Shown here: piece after piece, positions 35,496 to 45,077 of the stretch
Numbering within the stretch: position 1 is the stretch's first letter
How the letters are laid out: the number at the start of each line of letters is the position of its first letter
Assembly: GCF_900095385.1 (NCBI RefSeq)
Contig: NZ_FMID01000049.1
Location: forward strand, 17,831-81,830
Reading direction: 5' to 3'
Source: Methanoculleus chikugoensis
GTDB lineage: Archaea > Halobacteriota > Methanomicrobia > Methanomicrobiales > Methanoculleaceae
Length of the DNA: 64,000 bases
Made by a program: the position numbers and the translations under genes
The notes under the pieces: generated by a model
Databases searched by the model: none
The model's input: the letters and a program-made list of their open reading frames with translations, nothing else
Told to the model about the DNA's origin: nothing

Positions 35496-36506
35496 TCACA
35501 GTTTTATTCGGGCGAATTCGACGTATCTGATATCGGTGTTATATATGCAGGCAAACAACATCTTTTTTTTGACGCTGTGAGCGAGCCTGACGGAGCGGGA
35601 GACGGCGCTCATCGGCGTGGAGGTTCCGGACGGAACCGCGTGGACGAGCATCTCGGAATGGCTCTTCTTTCCCGAGTAGACACGGAAGTGGTGGCCGAAC
35701 TTGTAGCCCGTCCGGGGGATGTAGCCCTTCTCCCGCAGATCGGAGAAGACCCGCTCTTTTTCATGGATCTCGACGTCTTTTCCTGCCGCCGCATCGAGGA
35801 ACTGCTCTGCGGTCATCTGTCCCCCGTCCTGCACGACCGAGAGGCAGCGTCTGCGCATGAGATAGATCGACTCGACCGGGCGGAGGAGGAGCCGTTCGGT
35901 ATCGAGCCGCTTGCCGTACCAGTCCTCTTCGAGCGGGGTTCCCGGCGGCAGGTGGGCGAGCGCGTAGGTCCCGAAGAGCGTGGCCTCCACCGGCGTCGCG
36001 CATCCCGCAGGCTCCCCGACCCCGGGAAGATCCTGCACCCGCACCTCGTAGTAGGTCAACTCGTCCTCGTCGTCGACGACCGCGAGGAGGTACTGTTTGC
36101 GCATGTTGACGGCGGCAAGCACGTCCTGGCTTAACCGGTCGAAGTCGACGATGTCGCGCTCGGAGAGAACCCGGATCAGGTACCGGGACTTCCCGACGCC
36201 GGGCTTGTGGCCGCGGCGGAAGACGCGGAAATCCTGCGGCCCGGGCTGGATTACGTATCCCCGCTCGCGGATGTCGCGGTAGACGAGGTACCTGCGGATG
36301 AAGTTCGGCTGGCCGGCAAAGAGGCCGAGCAGGGCGTCGAAACCGAAGTCTTTCACGTCGATCTTGTTTCGTTCCATGAGGTAGAGTGCCTCTTCGGGAG
36401 AGAGGCGGAGGCCGGTTCCCTCGGGCCTGCCGTAGCCGCCCTGCTCGTAGAGCGTCCGCCCTTCACCGCCGAGGCGCACCCAGGTTCCGTCGAATGTTGC
36501 CAACAC
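35496..36506 (-). CDS. endA: tRNA-splicing endonuclease (alpha2, fused-duplicate form)
   Basis: 336 residues, about twice the alpha4 subunit length. Two related halves are present; the second carries the catalytic triad context TGYKFGHHFRVY (Tyr), VHAVP (His) and HSVKKKMLFA (Lys), while the first half is degenerate at those places. This is the alpha2 homodimer form of the archaeal enzyme that cuts bulge-helix-bulge introns. It is the first gene of a minus-strand operon with trpS, pheS and pheT, divergent from the propeller protein at 36601. Confidence 0.93.
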   Translation of the reverse strand: MLATFDGTWVRLGGEGRTLYEQGGYGRPEGTGLRLSPEEALYLMERNKIDVKDFGFDALLGLFAGQPNFIRRYLVYRDIRERGYVIQPGPQDFRVFRRGHKPGVGKSRYLIRVLSERDIVDFDRLSQDVLAAVNMRKQYLLAVVDDEDELTYYEVRVQDLPGVGEPAGCATPVEATLFGTYALAHLPPGTPLEEDWYGKRLDTERLLLRPVESIYLMRRRCLSVVQDGGQMTAEQFLDAAAGKDVEIHEKERVFSDLREKGYIPRTGYKFGHHFRVYSGKKSHSEMLVHAVPSGTSTPMSAVSRSVRLAHSVKKKMLFACIYNTDIRYVEFARIKL

Positions 36507-36600
36507 GTGCTAGAGGTATTGGAGGTTCACGTTCATTAATGGATTGCCGGGGCGAACCACTACGCTTTTTGCGTGCCGCGCCGCACCAGTGATCGATTCC

Positions 36601-37818
36601 ATGACGGAAACAGTCCGAGACTTCTGGAAGCCGGGGACGATCCTCGCGGCACTGCTCATAGCGGTGGTGATGCCGGCAGGAATCGTCTCTGCGAGCGAGA
36701 CCTCACCGGAGGTCGCCTGGAACGTGACGTTCGCACCGGAGAACAACAACAAGTTCGACGCCGTTGCGCCGACGGCGGACGGCGGGTTCATCGCCCTCGG
36801 TTCAACCCTTGCGGAGAAGTACGGGGGGAGCGAGAGCCTGCTGCTCGTAAAGACCGACGGCCGGGGTAATGAGACATGGACGGTGACGATGCCCGAGATA
36901 GCGCCGGCCTCCGTTGCGGAGACCGATGACGGGGGATATATCATCGGCGCCTACAACATGTCCACAACCGTGGTCGATCAGGACTTCAACTACCAGGGTT
37001 CCTCGTTCCTGATCAGGACGAATGCCGCCGGTGAAGAGGAGTGGCGGCAGGTCATTCCCGGGATGAAGGTCTCGTCCGTCGAGGAGACTGCGGACGGCGG
37101 GTACGCCGCGATCGGGTGGCTCTGGAACCCGCCCGAATCGGAGAACGAGACGACGGCGGTCATCGTAAAGACCGATGGTGACGGCACGCCCGCCTGGAAC
37201 AGGACGTTCCCCGGGATCTCTGCGAACGTAGGAACCGTGACCGCTGACGGCGGCTACGTCCTCGGGGGCACCAAGTCGCCCTTTACCTACGACATCGGCG
37301 ACGCCTTCCTGATCCGGCTGGATGCCGACGGGAAGACGCTCTGGCATGAGAACTACCAGGTCCCGATCATCTTCGACGTCAAGGAGACGGATGACGGGCG
37401 GTTCGTCTACGCGGGCAACTACTGGTACGGCCTCGTCGACGGAGACGGCAAGGAGGTCTGGCTCCGGAACATGGAGGGGCTGACCGGATACGCCGTCGAG
37501 TTGCGGCCCTCCGGCGGGTATGTGGTTGCAGGCACGGACGCGAGGAGCGGAGAGGGATTCGTCTTCGGAACGGATGCAGACGGAACGATCCTGTGGGACA
37601 CGGCGTTCACCGCTACCGGGATTTACGGGGCCGCCAGCGCTCCCGGCGGATACACCCTCGCGGGCATCCGGTTCCTCTCCCCCGATACCAGCGCCGCCTG
37701 GCTTGCCGGCATCACGGAGGCGGTGAGCCCCGCCCCGACGGCGGCACCGGGATTCGGTGCGGCTGCTGCCGGGGCGGCGCTGCTCCTCCTCCTCGCGGGG
37801 AGGAGACGGAGAGGGTAA
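36601..37818 (+). CDS. secreted beta-propeller-like protein with PGF-CTERM-type sorting tail
   Basis: 405 residues from the ATG at 36601. Signal-like segment (about 11-31), then repeated units of about 45 residues with DGGFIALGSTL, DGGYIIGAYN and DGGYAAIGW followed by LVKTDGRGNETW-type strands, as in propeller proteins with a PQQ-like fold. The C-terminus is PTAAPGFGAAAAGAALLLLL plus an Arg-rich end, matching the PGF-CTERM signal that archaeosortase A replaces with a membrane lipid anchor. A surface protein of unknown ligand. T7 follows at 37833-37839. Confidence 0.8.
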   Translation: MTETVRDFWKPGTILAALLIAVVMPAGIVSASETSPEVAWNVTFAPENNNKFDAVAPTADGGFIALGSTLAEKYGGSESLLLVKTDGRGNETWTVTMPEIAPASVAETDDGGYIIGAYNMSTTVVDQDFNYQGSSFLIRTNAAGEEEWRQVIPGMKVSSVEETADGGYAAIGWLWNPPESENETTAVIVKTDGDGTPAWNRTFPGISANVGTVTADGGYVLGGTKSPFTYDIGDAFLIRLDADGKTLWHENYQVPIIFDVKETDDGRFVYAGNYWYGLVDGDGKEVWLRNMEGLTGYAVELRPSGGYVVAGTDARSGEGFVFGTDADGTILWDTAFTATGIYGAASAPGGYTLAGIRFLSPDTSAAWLAGITEAVSPAPTAAPGFGAAAAGAALLLLLAGRRRRG

Positions 37819-37832
37819 CCCTCCTCCATCGC

Positions 37833-37839
37833 TTTTTTT
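37833..37839 (+). terminator. oligo-T terminator of the propeller protein gene
   Basis: T7 located 15 bases after the stop codon, between two convergent genes. Confidence 0.45.
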
Positions 37840-37860
37840 GAACAGTTTTCAGGGCCCGCT

Positions 37861-40443
37861 TCAGGGCTCTCCTTTCCGGAAGTAGAGGAGCGCCCCCGCC
37901 CCCGCGATGATGAGGGCAAGCAAGCCCGGGATGAGGTGCGCGTACGGGATCTCCTCCCCGGCCGTGGGTTCCTGGCCGGTATCGGCGGCAACCGCCTGTG
38001 CCGCGCCGTCATCGGGTGCCGCGGCAAAGAGCGCATACGCACTGAAGTGCAGGACTTCGGCCGTGACGCTCCGGGCCTCCGGGAGGACGGCGGTGGGAAC
38101 TTCCTCCCAGGTGCCGGCCGACCGGTTGTATCGCTGCACCACGAGCCCGCCCTGCACGCTGCCGTTGTAGACGGCGTCCCACTGCTCTTCTGTGAAGTTG
38201 AACGAGAGCGTCGCCGGCGGGGAGAAGGCGGCACCCTCCGGCCCGGCGGTGCAGGCGTACCCGGCAAACACGTACGCGCCGGGCGCCGCGGGCACGTCGG
38301 CCGGATCGATCGTCGCAAGGGTCACCGCGCGAAGCGGATTGCCGGCGGCATCGACCGCCCGGATGCCCTCAGCAATCATGAGGGTCGCGACCCCGTCGGC
38401 CGAATGGATCCTGGCGACCTGGTCGACAAGGCCGGTCTCTCCGAGGTGCAGGCTGCCGGAGTCGGCTTCACGGGGGGTGGGCTTCGGCGTGGGGTTGGGC
38501 TCCGGCGTGCTCCAGCCGGGGTTGACCGGGGCGGAGCCGCCGCCACCGCCTCCTCCTCCTCCCCCTCCGCCCGGGGGGTTCTGTATCGCGGTCGGGGTGG
38601 GCGTCTGGGTCTGGGTCGGCGTCACGTTAACCGTCGGGGTCGGGGTTACGGTCGGGGTCACGGTCGGAGAGGGCGTCGGCGTCACGCTAACCGTCGGGGT
38701 CGGGGTCGCGGTCGGGGGATGGACGGTTATGTAGCCGGGCTCTGCTGCCGTGCCGCTCCCGGCGGCGTTCCCTGCGGTCAGGGTGACGTCATAGGCACCG
38801 GGGCTCACGTAGGTGTGCACCGGGTTCTGCTCCGAAGAGGTTCCGCCGTCACCGAAGTCCCAGAGCCATGTTTCGGGCCCGCCGGTCGAGGTATCCGTGA
38901 ACCTGGCGGTGAGCGGCGCAGTCCCGTTCCTGACGTCGGCCGAAAACGAGGGGTCGAGTTGCTCGTAGACGGTGATGTAGTCGTACTCCGTGTGCGTCGC
39001 GCTGGCTCCCGCGTTGTCACAGGTCAGGGAGACGTTGTAAACACCGGGACGATCGTAACGGTGATACGTGTCCCGGTGTACCGATCTCTCGCCGTCACCG
39101 AAATCCCAGAGCCAGGCCGTCGCGTAGTCCGGCAAATCACCATAGAAAGCGACCGTGAGGGGCGCAGGCCCCGACACCGGCTCAGCCCGGAAACGGATGA
39201 CCGGCGGTTCCGGGGGACCGACGCGGATGAGATCGGTCTTCGTGACGGTGTCTGACCCGAACGCGTTGCTCACCGTGAGCGAGACGGTATAGTTCCCGGG
39301 GATCTCGTAGAAGTGCCGTGGGTCCTGCAAGGTTGAGGTGTTCCCGTCGCCGAAGTCCCATTCCCAGGTGCCCGGGTCGCCGGCCGACTGGTCGATGAAC
39401 CGGACGTTGAGTACCGCCCCTCCTTCGCCGGGGTTTGCCGAGAACTCCGCTACCGGGGCCGTTCCGCTGAAGTAGGTGAAGGCGTAGACGTCCGAACCCT
39501 CGCCACGGCCGTTCTGCCAGACGACCCGATCGCCGCTGACGGCGGGGTAGAGTTGTTCGGTCGCGGAAGGAATGACCGGCACCTGCTTATCCTTCCCTGC
39601 GGTGAGGTCGCAGATGTAAACGTTCCACGGCCCGTCCCGCCTGTCCTCCCAGGCGATGAGGTCCCCGTCAATCGCCGGGGAGACCTGCCAATCGGGGTCG
39701 TCGGTGATCCTCTGCTCTCCGGCGCCAGGATCGTCGAGATCGAAGAGGTAGATGTCGGGAGCCCCGTTCCGGTAGTCCTCCCAGACAATCCGGCTCACCG
39801 ATATCGACGGGTAGGTCTGTCGTGCACCGTTTCCGGTGATCCGGTGCCGCTCTCCGCTCCGGATATCGTACAGCCAGATATCCCCGTTCCCGGTGCTCTC
39901 CTCCCAGACGACGTACCGCTCCGAGAGCGCGGGCTTCCAGTCGGTCACCGGCGAGCAGGAGAGGAAGGTCTCGCTGCCGGTCTCGATATCATAGAGGCAG
40001 ATATCCGTGCTCCCGCTCCGGGCATCGTACCAGACCACATGCTCCCCGTGAACGACGGGCATCCACTGGTCGGCCGGATCGTCGGTGAGCGCCGTCGTCA
40101 CGCCGGTCGATATCTCGAAAAAGAAGATGTCCGGGCTCATGTTCCGGTTCTCCTCCCAGACGATGTAATCCCCGGAGACGGACGGATACCTCTGCCCCGT
40201 CCCCGCGCCCGCAACCTTCCGGCTTCCGCCGCCGGGGCCGCTCGAATAGTAGATCGACTTTCCGTTCCTTCCGTCCTCCCAGACAACCGTTCCCCCGTCG
40301 ATGTCGGGATGTTCCTGCGACCCTCCATCGATACAGATCGAAACGATATCCCCCGGGGCCCTCTCCCCGGCCACGGCAGGCGATGCCAGTAATCCTATGG
40401 CAATGGCGGTACAGATAACAATCAGCGCTTTACATGCAGTCAT
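37861..40443 (-). CDS. secreted TolB-like propeller protein with three PKD domains
   Basis: About 860 residues from the ATG at 40443. Signal peptide (about 4-25), then a TolB-like propeller (about 30-340) made of repeats such as IVWEDGRNG plus IYYYD-type strands; then three PKD domains, each with a WDFGDG motif (WEWDFGDGNTS, WLWDFGDGERS, WLWDFGDGGTS); then a long Pro/Thr linker, a run of 11 Gly, a beta-rich domain resembling the region before archaeal sorting signals, and a C-terminal membrane segment (LIPGLLALIIAGAGALLYF) with a short basic end. Cell-surface protein, probably glycosylated on the Thr/Pro linker. Converges on the PGF-CTERM-like gene. Confidence 0.85.
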   Translation of the reverse strand: MTACKALIVICTAIAIGLLASPAVAGERAPGDIVSICIDGGSQEHPDIDGGTVVWEDGRNGKSIYYSSGPGGGSRKVAGAGTGQRYPSVSGDYIVWEENRNMSPDIFFFEISTGVTTALTDDPADQWMPVVHGEHVVWYDARSGSTDICLYDIETGSETFLSCSPVTDWKPALSERYVVWEESTGNGDIWLYDIRSGERHRITGNGARQTYPSISVSRIVWEDYRNGAPDIYLFDLDDPGAGEQRITDDPDWQVSPAIDGDLIAWEDRRDGPWNVYICDLTAGKDKQVPVIPSATEQLYPAVSGDRVVWQNGRGEGSDVYAFTYFSGTAPVAEFSANPGEGGAVLNVRFIDQSAGDPGTWEWDFGDGNTSTLQDPRHFYEIPGNYTVSLTVSNAFGSDTVTKTDLIRVGPPEPPVIRFRAEPVSGPAPLTVAFYGDLPDYATAWLWDFGDGERSVHRDTYHRYDRPGVYNVSLTCDNAGASATHTEYDYITVYEQLDPSFSADVRNGTAPLTARFTDTSTGGPETWLWDFGDGGTSSEQNPVHTYVSPGAYDVTLTAGNAAGSGTAAEPGYITVHPPTATPTPTVSVTPTPSPTVTPTVTPTPTVNVTPTQTQTPTPTAIQNPPGGGGGGGGGGGGSAPVNPGWSTPEPNPTPKPTPREADSGSLHLGETGLVDQVARIHSADGVATLMIAEGIRAVDAAGNPLRAVTLATIDPADVPAAPGAYVFAGYACTAGPEGAAFSPPATLSFNFTEEQWDAVYNGSVQGGLVVQRYNRSAGTWEEVPTAVLPEARSVTAEVLHFSAYALFAAAPDDGAAQAVAADTGQEPTAGEEIPYAHLIPGLLALIIAGAGALLYFRKGEP

Positions 40444-40756
40444 TCTTGTATCACCGCGATGAGAACGCCCCCTTCGTCCCATACGATGGTGTCTGTACGC
40501 ACGCCGGGGAAACGAGGTTCCTTCGCCGGCGTACAAACGGAAATCCTGTGGAATCCCGGAGAATCACCGGGAGTCCTCAGGATAAAGGGTTCGCGCGTTG
40601 CAGGATAGAATTAGCAATATAAATATCTTACCATAAAATAGAATGGGCTGAGAAAAAATATCCGATTATTATAAAAATTATGCAATATTTGCTGCCCCCG
40701 GGGCCGGCACAGGATAACCGGCAGCACGATCCCGCCGGAGCGACGTCACGGGGCGC
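40444..40756 (-). other. promoter region of the PKD protein
   Basis: No gene seen. The half closest to the endonuclease IV gene is AT-rich (40610-40690) with CCATAAAATAG and TTATTATAAAAATTATGC. A TATA-like GATATTTATATTGC on the minus strand (about 40615-40630) could serve the PKD gene, though at a long distance from its start. Confidence 0.35.
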
Positions 40757-41605
40757 TCAGGCTCCCGCAAGTTCACGGACCTTCGCGATATTCCCGGTAT
40801 CGTCCCGCCGCCCGTCGACCGGCGTCTCGCAGATGAGGGGGAGGCAGCGGACGGCCGGGTGACTGAGTATATGCCGGAAGCCTTCCTCACCGATAGAACC
40901 GAGCCCGATGTGCTCGTGCCGATCAAGCCCGCTCCCGAGATCCCCTTTGCAGTCGTTGAGGTGGATGATCCGGAGATGGGATAGACCAATCCGGTCGTCG
41001 AACTCATCCATGACCGCATCGACGCCTTCGGCCGTCCGGAGGTCGTAGCCGGCGGCGAACGCATGGCAGGTATCGAAACAGATCCCGACCCTTCCTTCTG
41101 CGTCGATCCCCTCCACGATCCGGGAGAGATCGTCGACGGTCGTTCCCACGCTGTTCTTCTCCCCGGCGGTGTTCTCGAGGAGGAGCGTCACGCCGGCATC
41201 CCCGGCATCCGCAAACGCCCGGTTGACGGCGGCAACGACCCGCTCCTGCCCCGCCGCCGTCCCGGCGCCGCGGTGGTGCCCGAGATGGGTCACGAGATAA
41301 GGTATCCCGAGGAGAGCGCACCGCCGGAGTTCCCCGGTGAGCGACGCGACCGATTTTTCGTAGATCTCGGTATCGGGCGAGGCCGGGTTCGGGAGGTAGG
41401 GCATGTGGTCGACGACGGGCCCGATCCCCGCCGCACTCACCGCCGCCCTGAAGGCCGCGGCCACCTCGGGGTCGAGGTCCTTTGCCTTCCAGCCGCGGGG
41501 GTTGCGGGAGAAGATCTGAAACGTATCGCAGCCCGCATCAAGGGCCCGCCCGACCGCAAGATCGATCGAGCCGGCGATGGAGACGTGGCATCCTACCAGC
41601 ACCAT
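40757..41605 (-). CDS. nfo: endonuclease IV (apurinic/apyrimidinic endonuclease)
   Basis: 282 residues from the ATG at 41605. TIM-barrel endonuclease IV motifs are present: GCHVSIAGSIDLAV, FQIFSRNPRGW, LVTHLGHHRG, LLLENTAGEKNS, GICFDTCHAFAAGYD and LICETPVDGRRDD with the three-zinc ligands. It cuts 5' to abasic sites in base-excision repair. It is 26 bases downstream of the dehydrogenase gene of the chain-elongation operon and may be the last gene on that transcript, though its role is unrelated. Confidence 0.95.
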   Translation of the reverse strand: MVLVGCHVSIAGSIDLAVGRALDAGCDTFQIFSRNPRGWKAKDLDPEVAAAFRAAVSAAGIGPVVDHMPYLPNPASPDTEIYEKSVASLTGELRRCALLGIPYLVTHLGHHRGAGTAAGQERVVAAVNRAFADAGDAGVTLLLENTAGEKNSVGTTVDDLSRIVEGIDAEGRVGICFDTCHAFAAGYDLRTAEGVDAVMDEFDDRIGLSHLRIIHLNDCKGDLGSGLDRHEHIGLGSIGEEGFRHILSHPAVRCLPLICETPVDGRRDDTGNIAKVRELAGA

Positions 41606-41631
41606 ACCGTAATCTCTCGACCCCAAATCGC

Positions 41632-42600
41632 TTAGGCCTTCCCCCGCCCGACCTCGCGGAGCACCGCCGCCCCGAACTCCCGGGTGCCGGCGGTCCCGCC
41701 GAGGTCGGGTGTCCGGATGCCTGCACGGAGCACCCGGTCGACGGCCTCCTCGACAGCCGCCGCGGATGCGGGATCGCCGAGGTGTTCGAGCAGCATTGCG
41801 GCGCTCCGGATGGCCGCGATGGGGTTTGCGACGTTTTTGCCCGCGATATCGGGGGCGCTCCCGTGGACGGGCTCGAAGAGGGCAGCACGCTTTCCGATGT
41901 TCGCGCTCGGGAGCATCCCGAGCCCCCCGACAAGGTAGGCGGCGGCGTCGGAGAGGATATCGCCGAAGATGTTGGTCGTCACGATCACGTCGTAGCGGTC
42001 GGGGTGCATCAGGAGGTCGAGGCAGAGCGCGTCGATGTAGCAGAGCGTGCAGGGAACCCCCGCCCGGGCGGCCTCCGCGGTGCAGACCTCGACGAAGAGG
42101 CAGTCCGACTTCAGCACGTTCGCCTTGTTGCCGACGGTGAGACGGCGGCGGGACTTCGCGAGGGTGCAGGCGTAGCGGGCGATACGCTCGCTCCCCCGGC
42201 GGGAGACGACCCGGACGGTGCAGGCGCGGTCGGGTTCCGTCCACTCGATGCCGGAGTAGAGCCCTTCGGTGTTCTCCCGCACGATGACGACGTCGACCCC
42301 CTCGCCCCGGATCGGGCGGACGTTCGCGTAGAGGTCGAGAGCATGCCGGATCTGGAGGAGAACGCTCCGGTATTCGGGATCGGGCGGCGTCGTGACCGCC
42401 CCGAAGAGGATAGCGTCGGCCGACCGCAGATCGGCGATCGTCTCATCGTCGCAGGCGCTCCCGGTCCGCTCCCACCGGCCGTATCCCACCTCGACGTCGA
42501 AGAACTCGATATCCGGACGCACTGCCGCGAGGATATCGCGGGCGACGGGGACAACCTCGCGCCCGATGCCGTCGCCCTCAACGACCGCTACCTTCACCAT
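41632..42600 (-). CDS. aksF: isopropylmalate/homoisocitrate-type dehydrogenase (AksF/LeuB family)
   Basis: 322 residues from the ATG at 42600. NAD-dependent beta-decarboxylating dehydrogenase: VVEGDGIGREV, VRENTEGLYSGIEW, KANVLK and FEPVHGSAPDIAGKNVANPIA. The ENTEGLYSG segment resembles homoisocitrate-type enzymes (AksF) more than leucine-pathway LeuB (which usually reads LTGGIYFG). It decarboxylates homoisocitrate-like acids in chain elongation. It overlaps the 3' end of the preceding gene, and the operon context with AksA, AksD and AksE supports AksF; a leucine role is not excluded. Confidence 0.8.
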   Translation of the reverse strand: MVKVAVVEGDGIGREVVPVARDILAAVRPDIEFFDVEVGYGRWERTGSACDDETIADLRSADAILFGAVTTPPDPEYRSVLLQIRHALDLYANVRPIRGEGVDVVIVRENTEGLYSGIEWTEPDRACTVRVVSRRGSERIARYACTLAKSRRRLTVGNKANVLKSDCLFVEVCTAEAARAGVPCTLCYIDALCLDLLMHPDRYDVIVTTNIFGDILSDAAAYLVGGLGMLPSANIGKRAALFEPVHGSAPDIAGKNVANPIAAIRSAAMLLEHLGDPASAAAVEEAVDRVLRAGIRTPDLGGTAGTREFGAAVLREVGRGKA

Positions 42601-43399
42601 CCCGTCTCCTCCACGCGGTTGCGACCTCTCTCGCCGCCGTCGCAATCTCCCAAGACGACGCTCCCCAGTGAACCACCGCGCCGAAGAGGCCGTTCCAGAG
42701 GCCGAGACCGGCACGCTCGCTCCTGCAGCACCGCGCGATGAACGGCTCGGCCGCAACCTTCTCAAGCGGGCAGATGGTCTCCACGGCGACCTCTTCGCCG
42801 TAGCACTCCCGCAGCAGTTCCCGTGCCGTCAGGCACCCCGCCACGCGGTCGCCGGGCCGGAGCGGGTCGGCGTCGACGGTGCGGGGGAACCCGGCCGCCC
42901 GGCAGGGGTAGACGTCGGCTTTGATCTCGCGGATGTCCCGGACGTGGTGCTCGAAGACGACCTCGAGGTCGCCGAAGAGCCCGGTTCTCTCGAGGTCGCC
43001 GAGCGTGGCCGAGAGATGGGGGCGGGGCGGGGTGATGTCGTAGACGTGGACGCGGAGGAAGGCCGAGAGGTCCGGGTCGAGCACGAACGTGGTCTGTTCC
43101 CCGTGGCCGCAGAATACGGTGCACCGGTACCCGGACCGCATTGCTTCCTGTACTAAGAATGTTCGATCCTGAACGTTCACGCGTTCCGGGTAGCGGTAGA
43201 CATCGTCGCCGGAGGCGAGCACCCGGGCCGAGAGAACGTCGCGCATCAGGCCGGTTCCGTTCGGGTCGGTCTCCACCTCAAGCACCTCGGTGCCGCCGGG
43301 AGTCTCCCGGACGAGGTAACGCGAGAGGAAGTAGGCCCGCTTTCCGCACGGCGTGCCGTTCGCGGATCCGACAAACTTGCAGTGGGGCGGGAAGATCAT
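42578..43399 (-). CDS. conserved hypothetical Cys-rich protein inside the chain-elongation operon
   Basis: 273 residues from the ATG at 43399, which overlaps the stop of the dehydratase small subunit (ATGA). The C-terminus overlaps the dehydrogenase start by 23 bases. It holds about ten cysteines, including two in a YRCTVFCGHGEQ segment and a CC pair near the end (ARCCRSERAG), and starts MIFPPHCKFVGSANGTPC. No known family or motif recognised. Tight coupling on both sides suggests that it acts in the same pathway as the Aks enzymes, possibly with a metal or thiol role; this is an inference. Confidence 0.75.
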   Translation of the reverse strand: MIFPPHCKFVGSANGTPCGKRAYFLSRYLVRETPGGTEVLEVETDPNGTGLMRDVLSARVLASGDDVYRYPERVNVQDRTFLVQEAMRSGYRCTVFCGHGEQTTFVLDPDLSAFLRVHVYDITPPRPHLSATLGDLERTGLFGDLEVVFEHHVRDIREIKADVYPCRAAGFPRTVDADPLRPGDRVAGCLTARELLRECYGEEVAVETICPLEKVAAEPFIARCCRSERAGLGLWNGLFGAVVHWGASSWEIATAAREVATAWRRRDGEGSGR

Positions 43400-43866
43400 C
43401 GGCACGACCTCCAGTAGGGAACCAGCCCTCCGGCCCGGAGGATGGCGACCATCTTCTCCGAGAGCGGGCGGGCGGGATACCGCATCCCGTCCACCTCCAC
43501 CCACCCGCTATCGAGGTCGAAGGCGACGCGGGAGCCGTCGGTGCAGGCGACGGAGGCCTCGACCACCGGCAGGCCGACGTTGACGGCGTTCCTGAAGAAT
43601 ATCCGGGCGAACGACTCCGCGACGACTGCGACCACCCCGGCCTCGCGGAGGGCGACCACCGCCTGCTCGCGGGACGACCCGCACCCCATGTTCCTCCCGG
43701 CGACGATGACCGAGCCGCGGATGCGGCCGGCGAGCGTCGGGTCGAGGTCCTCGAAGACGTGCTCCGCCCAGACGGAGCGGTCCTTCGTCCGGAGGTAACG
43801 GCCGGCGATGATGAGGTCGGTGTCGATATCGCGCCCGAGGCAGATCGCTGGTCCAGCGCCCTGCAT
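43396..43866 (-). CDS. aksE: homoaconitase/isopropylmalate isomerase small subunit
   Basis: 156 residues from the ATG at 43866. Aconitase swivel domain: GRDIDTDLIIAGRYL, GRNMGCGSSREQAV and FARIFFRNAVNVGLPVV are typical. It forms a heteromer with the large subunit (43866-45077) and moves the hydroxyl of homocitrate- or isopropylmalate-like acids. Start and stop each overlap a neighbour (ATGA), so translation is coupled. A longer in-frame reading toward 45837 is inside the large subunit and is not used. Confidence 0.85.
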   Translation of the reverse strand: MQGAGPAICLGRDIDTDLIIAGRYLRTKDRSVWAEHVFEDLDPTLAGRIRGSVIVAGRNMGCGSSREQAVVALREAGVVAVVAESFARIFFRNAVNVGLPVVEASVACTDGSRVAFDLDSGWVEVDGMRYPARPLSEKMVAILRAGGLVPYWRSCR

Positions 43867-45077
43867 CACGCCACCTCCGGCACGGTTATCACACCGGTGA
43901 TCGCGCTCGCTGCGGCGGTGGCGACCGACGAGAGGTAGATCTCGCCGCCCACGCCCATCCGGTTCTTGAAGTTCCGGTTGGCGGTGGAGAGGCAGACCTC
44001 CCCCTCCCCGAGCACCCCGGCATGCGCCCCGAGGCACGGCCCGCACCCCGGCGACCCGACGACACAGCCGGCATCCACGATATCGGCGAGAACCCCGGTG
44101 GCGATTGCCCGGGCAAGCACCGCCCGCGAGGCGGGGAAGACCAGGGTGCGGACGGCCACCTTCTTCCCCCGGACGATGCGGGCGAACCGGGCAAGGTCCT
44201 CGTAGCGGCCGTTCGTGCAGGTCCCGACGAAGACCTGGTCGAGGTGCGTGCCCGCGACCTCCTCCGCCTCCCGGACGGTATCCACCCGGTGCGGGACCGC
44301 GACGAGCGGCACGATATCGTCGAGATCGATCTCGACCGTCCGTTCGTAGCGGCAGTCCTCCGGCACCTGGGACGATGCCGTGACCCCGTAGTCCGCAAGG
44401 TAGCGGACGGTGACGGGATCGGCATAGAACATACCCGTCTTCGCCCCCGTCTCGACCGCCATGTTCGAGAGGGTCAGCCGCCCGTCCATGGAGATCGTCG
44501 CCGCCCCGTCGCCCGTGAACTCCAGCGCCCGGTAGGTCGCCCCCTCCATCCCGAGGTCTGCGACGTAGGCGAGGGCGACGTCTTTCGGCTCCGCAGGACC
44601 GGAGAGCCGTCCTGTGAGATTGACCGCGATCGTCTCCGGGACGCGGAACCACGTCTCCCCCGAGGCCCAGATCGCCGCCATATCGGTCGCTCCCACCCCG
44701 GTGGCGAACGCGCCGAAGGCACCGAGGGTGCAGGAATGGGAGTCGGCGCCGACGAGGATCGTGCCGGGCCGGACGACCCCTTCGCTCATCACCTGGTGGC
44801 AGATCCCCCCGCCGGCATCCGAGAGCGCGATCCCCGAGACCCGGGCATACTCCCTGAGCTCGGCCTGGAGCGTCGCCGTCGTCCCGGTGTTCGCCGGGAC
44901 GATGTGGTCGAAGACCAGGCGCAGGCGGTCGGGGTGCGGGAGCCGCTTCACCCCCATCTCCCGGAGCGCTTCGTGCGCGAGAACACCGGTTCCGTCGTGG
45001 GCGAAGGCGATATCGACCTCGCGGTCGACATACCTCCCCGCCGGCGCCCCGAGGATCGCTTCGGAGAGCGTACTCAC
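43866..45077 (-). CDS. aksD: homoaconitase/isopropylmalate isomerase large subunit
   Basis: 403 residues starting with GTG at 45077. Aconitase family large subunit with GADSHSCTLGAFGAFATGVGA, FVGTCTNGRYEDLARFA and GPCLGAHAGVLGEGEV, which contain the Fe4S4 cysteines. Together with the small subunit it would isomerise homocitrate (AksD/E) or isopropylmalate (LeuC/D). The archaeal enzymes are often multifunctional. The stop overlaps the small subunit start, and the start overlaps the synthase stop. Confidence 0.88.
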   Translation of the reverse strand: MSTLSEAILGAPAGRYVDREVDIAFAHDGTGVLAHEALREMGVKRLPHPDRLRLVFDHIVPANTGTTATLQAELREYARVSGIALSDAGGGICHQVMSEGVVRPGTILVGADSHSCTLGAFGAFATGVGATDMAAIWASGETWFRVPETIAVNLTGRLSGPAEPKDVALAYVADLGMEGATYRALEFTGDGAATISMDGRLTLSNMAVETGAKTGMFYADPVTVRYLADYGVTASSQVPEDCRYERTVEIDLDDIVPLVAVPHRVDTVREAEEVAGTHLDQVFVGTCTNGRYEDLARFARIVRGKKVAVRTLVFPASRAVLARAIATGVLADIVDAGCVVGSPGCGPCLGAHAGVLGEGEVCLSTANRNFKNRMGVGGEIYLSSVATAAASAITGVITVPEVA